From positions 1-10,835 of the forward strand of contig JAFOBK010000114.1 of NCBI GenBank assembly GCA_017381835.1: DNA of 10,835 nt, read 5' to 3'. Shown here in pieces: positions 1 to 6,841 of this stretch (positions within the stretch are counted from its first letter, which is position 1; the number at the start of each line of letters is the position of its first letter). The stretch is from Oscillospiraceae bacterium (lineage in GTDB: Bacteria > Bacillota_A > Clostridia > Oscillospirales > Oscillospiraceae). The notes beneath the pieces are model-generated. The model ran no database searches and was not told the DNA's origin. It saw only the letters and a program-made list of their open reading frames with translations. The position numbers were made by a program, and so were the translations under genes.

Positions 1-405
1 ATCATCAATGATGGTTTTCGCCAGCTCACGGGCTGTCATGTTGTAGAGCTTCAGATATGGTGTCACATCCAGAAAAGATTCATCGATGCTGTAAGTATGG
101 ATATCTTCCGGAGCGATGTATTTCAGAAAGACACCGTGGATTGCAGCGGCACAGTCAATGTAAAGCTGCATCCGGGGAACAGCCGTGATGTATTTCAGAT
201 GCTTCGGAATCTCCTTCACCCGGCAGCGGTTGGACACCCCTTTTGCTTTCAGAGAGGGTGAAACGGCAAGGCAGATGGTATTCTCACTGCGCTCCGGATC
301 GGCAACCACAAGATCGGTGGTCATGGGATCAAGGCCACGGGCAACACATTCCACGGTGGCATAGAAACTCTTTTGGTCTATGCAAAGATATTGCTGCTCT
401 GCCAT
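1..405 (-). CDS. Y-family DNA polymerase (UmuC/DinB/UvrX-like), C-terminal part outside window
   Basis: Translesion DNA polymerase that copies damaged templates, here under SOS control. The visible 135 residues are the N-terminal palm/finger region. The first catalytic motif is IDQKSFYATVE (about residues 9-19), with Asp10 as the expected metal ligand. The second is YSIDESFLDV (about 105-114), with Asp108 and Glu109 as the other catalytic acids. All three acidic residues are present, so the enzyme looks active as far as it can be seen. The ATG at 405 is preceded by AAAGGAG at 414-420, 8 nt away. The frame is open to position 1, so the thumb and little-finger domains lie outside. Y-family polymerases of the UvrX/UmuC kind are frequent cargo on Firmicutes plasmids and ICEs. 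Family assignment is firm; the subfamily is not resolved. Confidence 0.93.
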   Translation of the reverse strand, partial: MAEQQYLCIDQKSFYATVECVARGLDPMTTDLVVADPERSENTICLAVSPSLKAKGVSNRCRVKEIPKHLKYITAVPRMQLYIDCAAAIHGVFLKYIAPEDIHTYSIDESFLDVTPYLKLYNMTARELAKTIIDD

Positions 406-432
406 TGCAAAGGCTCCTTTCCAATTTTTTTG

Positions 433-461
433 TTGACTTTTAAGAACATGTGTTCTATTAT
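433..461 (+). promoter_or_regulatory. Possible rightward promoter overlapping SOS box 1
   Basis: On the plus strand, TTGACT (433-438) and TATTAT (456-461) are separated by 17 bp, and SOS box 1 fills most of the spacer. It would transcribe toward the methyltransferase gene. The match is good but the region is AT-rich, and the methyltransferase has a better promoter of its own nearer its start, so this is tentative. Confidence 0.35.
443..456. promoter_or_regulatory. LexA/DinR SOS box 1 (over the transcription start)
   Basis: The sequence AGAAC-ATGT-GTTCT is a perfect 5-bp inverted repeat with a 4-nt centre. It matches the Gram-positive LexA core GAAC-N4-GTTC at 8 of 8 positions. It lies immediately downstream of the -10 box and covers the predicted start of the polymerase transcript, an ideal place for repression. 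Confidence 0.85.
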
Positions 462-487
462 TATAAAACGAATGTTCTAGTTGTCAA
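460..487 (-). promoter_or_regulatory. Sigma-A promoter of the Y-family polymerase gene
   Basis: On the minus strand there is a perfect -35 TTGACA (482-487) and a perfect -10 TATAAT (460-465), separated by 16 bp. The predicted transcription start is near 453, giving a leader of about 48 nt before the ATG at 405. Such a strong core promoter needs repression, which fits the two LexA-type boxes placed on it. Confidence 0.85.
465..478. promoter_or_regulatory. LexA/DinR SOS box 2 (in the -35/-10 spacer)
   Basis: The sequence AAAAC-GAAT-GTTCT matches the core GAAC-N4-GTTC at 7 of 8 positions (AAAC in the left half). Its centre is 22 bp from the centre of box 1, about two helical turns, so two LexA dimers could bind the same face of the DNA. 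It fills the spacer between -35 and -10 of the polymerase promoter. Confidence 0.7.
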
Positions 488-575
488 GTTACAAAAGCTG
501 GATAAAAGCCAGTCTGGAGCAATTGCACCCGTTTCATTGGACCTTTGTAAATAAAGGAATAACACTAAGTTCTAT

Positions 576-604
576 TTGCAAATGTACGAAAGTTCCGTTA
601 TAAT
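576..604 (+). promoter_or_regulatory. Promoter of the methyltransferase gene
   Basis: TTGCAA (576-581), a 17-bp spacer and a perfect TATAAT (599-604) form a near-consensus sigma-A promoter. Transcription should start near 611, leaving a short leader of about 24 nt that carries the GAGGG ribosome binding site at 621-625. Confidence 0.75.
584..595. promoter_or_regulatory. Possible weak LexA box in the methyltransferase promoter
   Basis: GTAC-GAAA-GTTC matches the LexA core GAAC-N4-GTTC at 7 of 8 positions and lies wholly in the -35/-10 spacer, as box 2 does in the divergent polymerase promoter. A one-mismatch match can arise by chance in a region this size, so this is a suggestion only. Confidence 0.3.
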
Positions 605-634
605 ATTTCTACCAGACAGAGAGGGCGATAGCAT

Positions 635-1348
635 ATGAGTAAAGAAAGTGAATACGCTGTACAATGGTTCTCAAGTGCTGAATTCTTTTTTGAAAAAGGT
701 TATTACCGCTGGATGTGTGAAAAAATTAAAGATTATGAGACTGTTCTTGAGATTGGCTGCGGAACAGGACACAGCACATTAGCCTTGCTTCAATCCGGTC
801 ATAAAGTAATTGCTATTGATAAAAATCCAGAGTGTCTATTAGCTGCCAAAAAACTTATTGAAAATAATAGTGTAGATACTAGCAATGTCATTTTTCTTCA
901 AGGTGATATTGCAGACCATGTCTTTCGTGAATGTACGTTAACTGAGTATTCATTTGATGTTGTTGTGTGTTGGAATGTTGGTACTGCTTGGAAAATAGGA
1001 ACGCTTAACCAGTACATGCCATATTTTGCGGAATACGGGTTGACGAGAGGTCAAGTGCTTGCAAATCCCGAATCATCCTATGGCGAACTTATTCTTTGGA
1101 ATGCCTGCAGAATCGCAAACGAAAAGAAGGTTCCTATTCAAATTGTTGAGCGTGGAACACAAGTCATAAATAAGCATAATGATCAATATTACTGCAAGCT
1201 AAAAGAGGAATTTAATTACTCGTCAATATCATATAAACATCACTATGGAGAATCATTGTCAAAGGGCGGTAGAATGCTGTCCATAAAGGGAACTCCCCAC
1301 GAAACCGAAAAGATAAGCATAGTCTTTCTCTCCATTATCTTTAGATAG
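635..1348 (+). CDS. Class I SAM-dependent methyltransferase, substrate unknown (ICE cargo)
   Basis: A 237-residue protein with a Rossmann-type methyltransferase fold. Motif I is VLEIGCGTGHST (about residues 37-48), the SAM-binding glycine loop. VIAIDKNPE (58-66) carries the acidic residue (Asp62) expected to hold the SAM ribose. LQGDIA (88-93) fits the adenine contact, and FDVVVCWNVGTAW (107-119) is the strand 4 region. There is no DPPY/NPPY motif in that place, so a DNA adenine methyltransferase is unlikely; a small molecule, RNA or protein substrate is possible. The ATG at 635 has GAGGG 9 nt upstream, behind its own promoter. Codon use is rich in AAA, ATT and TTT and the gene is visibly more AT-rich than the transfer genes, suggesting separate acquisition. 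The hydrophobic tail ISIVFLSIIFR is odd and could reflect an altered C-terminus. Confidence 0.85.
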   Translation: MSKESEYAVQWFSSAEFFFEKGYYRWMCEKIKDYETVLEIGCGTGHSTLALLQSGHKVIAIDKNPECLLAAKKLIENNSVDTSNVIFLQGDIADHVFRECTLTEYSFDVVVCWNVGTAWKIGTLNQYMPYFAEYGLTRGQVLANPESSYGELILWNACRIANEKKVPIQIVERGTQVINKHNDQYYCKLKEEFNYSSISYKHHYGESLSKGGRMLSIKGTPHETEKISIVFLSIIFR

Positions 1349-1379
1349 ATAAATATCTTTTATATAATGCAACTCACAT

Positions 1380-1407
1380 AATTGCCGCCCAAATGGGCGG
1401 CAATTTT
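1380..1407 (+). terminator. Rho-independent terminator between convergent genes
   Basis: An 11-bp perfect stem (1380-1390 with 1395-1405, GC-rich core GCCGCCC/GGGCGGC) with the loop AAAT is followed by a short T run on the plus strand, 31 nt after the methyltransferase stop. The right arm directly abuts the stop codon of the hydrolase gene coming from the other side (1406-1408). The stem can also form in the leftward transcript, but there it lacks a clear U tract. Confidence 0.8.
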
Positions 1408-3247
1408 AATATACTGGAATACCATAACCCAGAATCTCAAAATATTCTAAAGGATAGCTCCGCTCCCGGCAGCTATCAGCGGTATTGCCTTCAATGGTAT
1501 ACACTCTGCCATTCTCAACTCTTTCCACGATGCCAACATGGTCAGCACTGCCGTCCAGTCCGCCGCCTTCTTCATCTTCCCAATCGAAGAAGATAATCAT
1601 GCCGGGGGTGGGCGTGATGTTTCTGCCTGCCCATTGATCGTGCTGTCTGAACCAGTAAACACCCCACTCGCAGCCGGAGAATTTGGGTATGATACCGGCT
1701 TCGATATAGCCACACTGGTTGGCGCACCAACTGACAAAGCAGGCACACCAGTCCACACGTTCAGTAAAACCGTACCAGCTCCAATAAGGTTCGCCGCCCA
1801 CATTTCCAATCTGGGATCGTGCTACTTCTACAATCAAGGTGGAAGTATCCGGATCATAGAAGATCTGTCCCAAGGGGTAGTAACGCAGCACATGAGGAAC
1901 ATAGTCCATATCACCATAACTGTCCCAGCCGTATGCTTCGGCGGTTTTCATGGAAAACTCAATGGCATTGGCTTTGGAATATTCGCCGTATTTGTTCATG
2001 GCCCATGTGATGTAGCCCTGTCCATAGTTATAGCCTTGCAGTGCCAGCTTGACTGCATCCATATCCATGGGACTTTCACATTGGGCAATCCGTAGACAGT
2101 CAGCCAGATTCTGAATGCCCACATTGATGGAATACTCTGAATCAGTGATGCCACCGGGGACACGAGGATAAAGGGTGTTGAAATTACACTCGGAGCATTG
2201 CATGGGATCATTGCCACGACCACCGGATTCCTGCATCATTACTGCCTGGATCAACAGCACATAATCTCCAATGCCATGTTCTCTGGCATACTGCTGAATG
2301 ATAGGTTCGTAGGCCATAACCTCCTCGCTGATTGGCAGGATCTCAGTATCATCCTCGTCACTGGCAAGCATCATGCCAGTAAAACACATGACGATCATAA
2401 CAACCACCAAAACCAATACAGTTCCTCCACCAGCGATAAACGCAGTGGTCAGTTCCTGTGCAGCGGCAATGATAGCCCGGACAGCTTTCGCCGTAGCTGC
2501 TGCCATGGCTTTGGCGGAAGATGCAGCAGTTTTTGCTGCTGCCCGGATTCTCTGGATTGTTTTGGCAGATTCTATGGCGTTTTTTTGACCCATACGGAAA
2601 GCGACCTCAGTAGTTTTTATGGCAGCACTGCCGGTCTGCTCTACGCTGTTAATCGTGTGTACTGCTGTTTTGATAGTTTTGCCTGCGGCATCGGCACTCT
2701 TCTTGATAACATTGCCGCTGTTTTCTGCTGTCTTGATAGACTGGCTGGCAACAGTGGAAGCATCCTTAATGGTAGACTTGGTCAGTGCCGGTTGCTGTAT
2801 TGGAATCTGCGGTGTGGTTTTCTTGGATTGCTCCGCTGCCTGTACAGACTTTAAGCGTTTCTTGTGGATATAGGTTTGCTTAGATGCAGCCGTATCGGGA
2901 GAAATAACAGAATCAGCCCCATCAGTTGTCTGATGGGGCTGCTGTGCGTTCTGAGTAAATGATTCAGTTTGTGTGGGCGGTGTCTGTGGCTTGAAAACAG
3001 TTTTGTGGACGATCCGCTGGCCCAGTGTACCTACTTGGTGGATTGCTTCGTGGGCAACCTCGGCAGTAGCTTCAGAAATGCGGTCAGCCGCATATTCCTC
3101 GCTGTTACTCTCCGAAGAGGAAACGCTGTGTTCCGCCCTATTCTTGGCAGAGACATAGGCATTCTTCATGCGCTGGCCTGCCAGGACGCTGCGGTCAACG
3201 GTCTTTATAGTCCCCAGCACTACATCCTTGGTCTTAATATCAGGCAT
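1406..3247 (-). CDS. Bifunctional cell-wall hydrolase (lysozyme-like + CHAP), VirB1/CwlT-like, CD1108-type ICE protein
   Basis: Peptidoglycan-cutting enzyme of the conjugation machine, predicted to be anchored in the membrane with its catalytic half outside. In order: a polar, cytoplasmic N-terminal half (1-267) that becomes a long Ala/Lys-rich helix with IKxA-type repeats at 160-213; one membrane segment (about 268-295); a CwlT-type lysozyme domain (about 311-435) with the likely catalytic Glu340 in MMQESGG and the later LALQGYNYG; then a CHAP amidase/endopeptidase domain (about 465-613) with the likely triad Cys501 (DWCACFVSW), His570 (ADHVGIV) and Glu586 (TIEGNT). Both active sites look intact. 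The ATG at 3247 overlaps the virB4 stop in ATGCCTGA. It is the last gene of the operon, ending at the terminator. Confidence 0.9.
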   Translation of the reverse strand: MPDIKTKDVVLGTIKTVDRSVLAGQRMKNAYVSAKNRAEHSVSSSESNSEEYAADRISEATAEVAHEAIHQVGTLGQRIVHKTVFKPQTPPTQTESFTQNAQQPHQTTDGADSVISPDTAASKQTYIHKKRLKSVQAAEQSKKTTPQIPIQQPALTKSTIKDASTVASQSIKTAENSGNVIKKSADAAGKTIKTAVHTINSVEQTGSAAIKTTEVAFRMGQKNAIESAKTIQRIRAAAKTAASSAKAMAAATAKAVRAIIAAAQELTTAFIAGGGTVLVLVVVMIVMCFTGMMLASDEDDTEILPISEEVMAYEPIIQQYAREHGIGDYVLLIQAVMMQESGGRGNDPMQCSECNFNTLYPRVPGGITDSEYSINVGIQNLADCLRIAQCESPMDMDAVKLALQGYNYGQGYITWAMNKYGEYSKANAIEFSMKTAEAYGWDSYGDMDYVPHVLRYYPLGQIFYDPDTSTLIVEVARSQIGNVGGEPYWSWYGFTERVDWCACFVSWCANQCGYIEAGIIPKFSGCEWGVYWFRQHDQWAGRNITPTPGMIIFFDWEDEEGGGLDGSADHVGIVERVENGRVYTIEGNTADSCRERSYPLEYFEILGYGIPVY

Positions 3248-5582
3248 CGAAATCTACCTGTCCTTTGGCAAATACACCCTCGCCGGGTCTGGTGGTGATC
3301 AGTCTGTATAGCTCTGTATCCATGGGGAACTTATTGATAAAGGGAACCAGCGCATTGCCGTAGCGAAGCAAACCGGAACCGGCTTGTGATCCGTTTACAT
3401 AACGCATTTGTTCCGGGGAAATGTTCAGAAGATGAGATAACCGCTCCTGGTCTTTTTCTGCCTGATTCAGCATGACGATAAATTCCGAGTTACTGAGCAT
3501 AGACCGTGCCTGGGGTGCATCCAGAAGATAGTCCACATTCTGGGTGATAGCCACGGGGCTGGCATTGCGCTTACGGAACTGACGCCAAGCGGAAGTGAAG
3601 AAGTTGCCGCTGTACTCGTTCTCATAGGCAATGTGAAATTCATCCACGATCACATGGGTTTTCTTTCCCTGCGCCCAGTTGAAATTGACTCGGTTCAGCA
3701 TGGCATCGGTGATGGTGACGAAACCGGGCTGTTTCAGATCCTCGCTCAGATCGTGAATATCATAGGAGATAATGCGGTTTTTGGTGTCCACATTGGTTTC
3801 ATGGGCGAAGATGTCCAGAGAGCCGGAGGTGTACAACTCCATGGTCAGGGCAATGTCCTGGGCTTCCGGTTCCGGCTGTTCCAGCAGTTTCTCCCGCACA
3901 GTGCATAGGGTGGCAACGATATTGGTCTGCTTTTTCTCCTTGCATACCTGCGCCACACACCGGTCAATGATGGACTTCTGGTGAGGGCCGATACCCTCCG
4001 GGTCAACCTGTTTCAATAAGGACATGATGAACTGGGACTTGAATGCCACAGGGCTTCCTTCGCCATATCCGTTTTCCATGTCCATAGCATTAAGCCAGTC
4101 CGTGCCTCCAACAGCGAATCGAATCACAGAGCCGCCCAGTGCTTTCACCAGCGGGGAATACTCTCCCTCTGGGTCCAGGATCACAACATCATCCTTGGTG
4201 GATAATGCGATAGCAATGATCAGGAGCTTTGCGAAGAAAGACTTACCGGAACCGGGGATGCCCAGCAGCATCATGGACTGGTTCATAAGGTTATCCATAT
4301 TGCAGAGGATCAGATTATGGGATACGGCATTTTCTCCGATATAGATGCCACCCGGTTCCTGGATCTCCTGCACCTTAAAGGGCATGAAGGCTGCAAGGCT
4401 CTCGGTGGTCATAGTACGGAAGGTATCGATTTTCCGGGTTCCGATGGGCAAAGCGGTATTCATACCGTCAAGCTGCTGATACCGCATGATAGCCATCTGA
4501 CATACATGGTCAGCGCCTACCTTCAGCAGAGCTTCCGTATCTGCATCCAATTGTTCTTTGGTATCTGCAAGGTGGATCATGGTCAGCACCGCCAGCACCA
4601 TGCGCTGATCCCGCCCAGTGAGATCGTACATATATTCCTTGGTTTCCTTGCGCTGTACTTCCATATCGTAGGGAACGGTGGCAGAGAAATTGTTGTTGGC
4701 ATTCTGCCTGCGCTGCCAGTTGGTGATGTTGGTCTCCACACCCAGCATCTTTCGCTCCACTTCCCGGACGGCTTCATCGGTGGCAACAGGAACAATATCG
4801 ATGGACAGCATCATACTCCGACTCTGATCCGTCAGCTTGTTGACGAACTGATCGGAGATAAAGGCGGCATAGTCCTTCAGATAAATCACTCTGGCGTATT
4901 TGCCGCCAAGCATCAGATAGTCGCTGTGCTTTTCAATGGAATCCGGGCAGATGTAATCCCGGAAGTCATGGCCTTTTCGCATCATATCCTGCATATCGAA
5001 GCGGAAATATACTTCCTCGCCGCTGCGGTAGAAGTCATGGAGGATACGGAGCCGTTCCGTAGCATCCAGTTCCGTAGCTTTTGAGCCCAGAGCCGCAAAC
5101 TTGGCAGACAGCTCTGCGCCCACACGGGTAAAGTAGGCTCTGGCTTCCGCAATGTTCTTCTTGCACACCGATACCGTCACATATTTCTCCTGGATGATGC
5201 CATTGCCTGCGGTGGCCTTGTCCATGATGACCGCATTGTATTCGTCCCGGAAAAGATCCAGACCGTCATACTCCATTTTCATCAGGACAGAATCTTCAAA
5301 ATTCTTCCGGTTGAGGTGCCGGTTGTTGATGGTGATTTTGGTGGTGGCACCACAGTCCAGACTGTTCACCAGCGCAGCATAGGACAGGAACATTTTCTTT
5401 TGCTCAGCCTCCGATGCCACCATGTAATTGATGTCTGTAAACTTGAAAGACTTACAGTACCGGGTGCCTGCAAGAAAGATACCGTCACTCCATATCCGCT
5501 TGATGGGAATGACATCCTGCACTCGCTTGGGGATGCGGTAGGGTTCCTTATCCTGCCGCAGCACTTGTTTGATCGCTTTCAT
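3240..5582 (-). CDS. virB4: VirB4-family conjugation ATPase (TraE/TrsE type)
   Basis: Cytoplasmic ATPase that energises assembly and substrate transfer of the type IV secretion system; 780 residues from the chosen start, a normal size for the family. The N-terminal half is the VirB4 domain that contacts the membrane channel. Walker A is GIPGSGKS (about 441-448), followed by VVILDPEGEY (about 466-475), typical of the family. Walker B is HVIVDEFH (about 643-650), followed by AITQNVDYLL (about 678-687) and NQAEKDQERL (about 706-715). The ATG at 5582 is chosen because AGGAGG lies upstream at 5595-5600; the 12-nt spacing is long. An ATG at 5606 and a TTG at 5615 in the same frame have no good ribosome binding site. 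It overlaps prgI upstream by 35 nt and the hydrolase gene downstream by 8 nt. Confidence 0.95.
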   Translation of the reverse strand: MKAIKQVLRQDKEPYRIPKRVQDVIPIKRIWSDGIFLAGTRYCKSFKFTDINYMVASEAEQKKMFLSYAALVNSLDCGATTKITINNRHLNRKNFEDSVLMKMEYDGLDLFRDEYNAVIMDKATAGNGIIQEKYVTVSVCKKNIAEARAYFTRVGAELSAKFAALGSKATELDATERLRILHDFYRSGEEVYFRFDMQDMMRKGHDFRDYICPDSIEKHSDYLMLGGKYARVIYLKDYAAFISDQFVNKLTDQSRSMMLSIDIVPVATDEAVREVERKMLGVETNITNWQRRQNANNNFSATVPYDMEVQRKETKEYMYDLTGRDQRMVLAVLTMIHLADTKEQLDADTEALLKVGADHVCQMAIMRYQQLDGMNTALPIGTRKIDTFRTMTTESLAAFMPFKVQEIQEPGGIYIGENAVSHNLILCNMDNLMNQSMMLLGIPGSGKSFFAKLLIIAIALSTKDDVVILDPEGEYSPLVKALGGSVIRFAVGGTDWLNAMDMENGYGEGSPVAFKSQFIMSLLKQVDPEGIGPHQKSIIDRCVAQVCKEKKQTNIVATLCTVREKLLEQPEPEAQDIALTMELYTSGSLDIFAHETNVDTKNRIISYDIHDLSEDLKQPGFVTITDAMLNRVNFNWAQGKKTHVIVDEFHIAYENEYSGNFFTSAWRQFRKRNASPVAITQNVDYLLDAPQARSMLSNSEFIVMLNQAEKDQERLSHLLNISPEQMRYVNGSQAGSGLLRYGNALVPFINKFPMDTELYRLITTRPGEGVFAKGQVDFDA

Positions 5583-5940
5583 GCTTCTTTTTAACCTCCT
5601 TTTCATGCTTGGCAATAGTATCCTTCATCAGTTCATAGTAAAGATTGTTGGGTTTGAAGCAAAGCCGCTTCGGTTCCAGTATTTCAGACCGGAACCATAC
5701 CCAGAGAAACTTTTCCGCAGGCATCCCATGGTAGGACACAAAGCCCAGTACCGCAAAGGGAGTGGCACCCAGCACACAGACCCAAGATGTGATTTCTGCA
5801 CCCAGAACCGGCTGGAGCCAGAAATACAGTCCCACCGCTGACACAATGGCCAGAACAGAAAAAATGGACTGCCGCAAGGACAGTCCCATGAACATAGATT
5901 CGTGGTAGTCACGAATCTCACGATTTATTTTAATTTCCAA
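5548..5940 (-). CDS. prgI: PrgI-family (VirB3-like) conjugation membrane protein
   Basis: Small inner-membrane component of the mating channel, 130 residues. PrgI-family proteins occur directly before VirB4 in Gram-positive transfer systems and are considered VirB3 equivalents, as seen here. A short N-terminal stretch (EIKINREIRDY) is followed by two membrane segments (about 22-42 and 54-72) and a charged C-terminal tail with KHEKEVKKKHE. The start codon is TTG at 5940, preceded by AGGAGG at 5948-5953, 7 nt away and abutting the stop codon of the virB6 gene. Its 3' end overlaps virB4, implying translational coupling. Confidence 0.9.
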   Translation of the reverse strand: MEIKINREIRDYHESMFMGLSLRQSIFSVLAIVSAVGLYFWLQPVLGAEITSWVCVLGATPFAVLGFVSYHGMPAEKFLWVWFRSEILEPKRLCFKPNNLYYELMKDTIAKHEKEVKKKHESDQTSAAAG

Positions 5941-5947
5941 TGGTTTT

Positions 5948-5953
5948 CCTCCT
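5948..5953 (-). promoter_or_regulatory. Ribosome binding site fixing the TTG start of prgI
   Basis: A full AGGAGG on the minus strand lies 7 nt before TTG at 5940 and directly beside the upstream stop codon (5954-5956), so reinitiation is likely. Confidence 0.8.
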
Positions 5954-6790
5954 TTACAGTCCCATCATTTCCCGCACAACCCGGTCTGCCATTTTCACAG
6001 TGCCAACCAGGATCAGCATATTGAATACCAGTTCACCGATATAGCTCCAGACCATGGTAACAGCGGCTGCATTGGGATCAACGACAGGCGGTGTGGCAGC
6101 GAAAAGGGAGAATATGATACAGCCCAGTACGATGATTGCTCCCTCCAGACAAACTGCTGCATAGGACTTTACGAACGAGATTCCGATACTCTGGGTCGGC
6201 TCACCAGCGAATGCCGCCATGGGAACCGGAGCAATGGCGGTGTAAAGGTACAGTTTGAAGAACCGTCCATATACCGTCATAATCATCACAAAGGACAGCA
6301 CCGTGATCAGCAGACCGCCGATCAGCGTTACCGCCCATAATGGGATGGATTCAAAGAATCCGCAGTCTTCCACTGCTGTGATAATCTCTGTTGGCAGCAC
6401 GGCCTGCTGTGGAGATCCAAAACCGGCAGCAGACATGATAGTGGATACCAGTCCCTGAGCAATGGAAAACAGAGCGTTCATCAGTTCCAATCCATTGGTG
6501 ACAGCGGCTTTCGCCAGCGCAAAGCGGACAAAGGCTTTTACTGCCACTTCCGGACGTTTCAGATCCGCAAAGGTGCCGCAGGTTTTCATGACACCCATCA
6601 CAAAGAACAGGACAATCAGTGCAAGGCCGATAGCTTTCACTGCGCCATGGATGCCAACCATGACACCCCAGATGCTGCCGCCTTTGAATGCCTGGGGGGA
6701 TTGTGTTACCAGTGTCCATATTTCTGCCAGCTTTTCATTCCATGTTGAGAGTGCGTTTTCGAGGTTCTGAACTACCCAATTATCTGACAA
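5954..6790 (-). CDS. VirB6/TrbL-family polytopic membrane channel protein
   Basis: Multi-spanning membrane protein that forms part of the DNA/protein channel; 278 residues from the TTG start. Clear hydrophobic segments lie at about 40-67, 151-173, 210-232 and 246-264, with less certain ones at about 83-98 and 180-197. The Gly/Ala-rich pattern, GRFFKLYLYTAIAP (175-188) and the basic C-terminus MADRVVREMMGL fit the short VirB6/TrbL type (CD1112-like) of Tn1549-type elements. The start is placed at TTG 6790 because AGGAGG (6799-6804) sits 8 nt before it. A GTG at 6835 in the same frame would place the start inside a hairpin without a ribosome binding site. The gene is followed after 13 nt by prgI. 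Confidence 0.88.
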   Translation of the reverse strand: MSDNWVVQNLENALSTWNEKLAEIWTLVTQSPQAFKGGSIWGVMVGIHGAVKAIGLALIVLFFVMGVMKTCGTFADLKRPEVAVKAFVRFALAKAAVTNGLELMNALFSIAQGLVSTIMSAAGFGSPQQAVLPTEIITAVEDCGFFESIPLWAVTLIGGLLITVLSFVMIMTVYGRFFKLYLYTAIAPVPMAAFAGEPTQSIGISFVKSYAAVCLEGAIIVLGCIIFSLFAATPPVVDPNAAAVTMVWSYIGELVFNMLILVGTVKMADRVVREMMGL

Positions 6791-6798
6791 TTTGGGTT

Positions 6799-6804
6799 CC
6801 TCCT
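6799..6804 (-). promoter_or_regulatory. Ribosome binding site fixing the TTG start of the virB6 gene
   Basis: AGGAGG on the minus strand, 8 nt before TTG at 6788-6790, in the only sizeable gap of the operon. It lies just downstream of the 6818-6841 hairpin and is not part of its stem. Confidence 0.8.
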
Positions 6805-6817
6805 TTCGTGTGGATGG

Positions 6818-6841
6818 GGCAGGGCGGTTTCCCACCCTGCC
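6818..6841 (-). other. GNRA-loop mRNA hairpin between the Maff2 and virB6 genes
   Basis: In the leftward transcript, GGCAGGGUGG pairs with CCGCCCUGCC over 10 bp (one G-U pair) and closes a GAAA tetraloop. It begins 13 nt after the Maff2 stop codon and ends 13 nt before the virB6 AGGAGG. No U run follows on the minus strand, so it is unlikely to be a normal terminator in the operon direction; on the plus strand TTTT follows. An RNA-stabilising or processing role is inferred. Confidence 0.7.

Noticed and set aside
243..443. Plus-strand 66-codon frame over the polymerase start
   Set aside because: It overlaps the Y-family polymerase coding sequence and runs into its leader, and no function is recognisable.
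542..557. Short inverted repeat CCTTT-6 nt-AAAGG in the divergent region
   Set aside because: Only 5-bp arms in AT-rich DNA, no link to a promoter element and no known site type; likely chance.
1538..2854. Plus-strand open frames opposite the hydrolase gene
   Set aside because: The minus strand encodes continuous lysozyme and CHAP domains here. The plus frames show no family features.
4317..5084. Plus-strand open frame of 255 codons opposite virB4
   Set aside because: Fully antisense to the VirB4 domain; its His/Gly-rich composition is that of a shadow frame.
6791..6835. Longer virB6 starting at GTG 6835
   Set aside because: The codon lies inside the hairpin stem with no ribosome binding site, whereas TTG 6790 has AGGAGG at the right distance.
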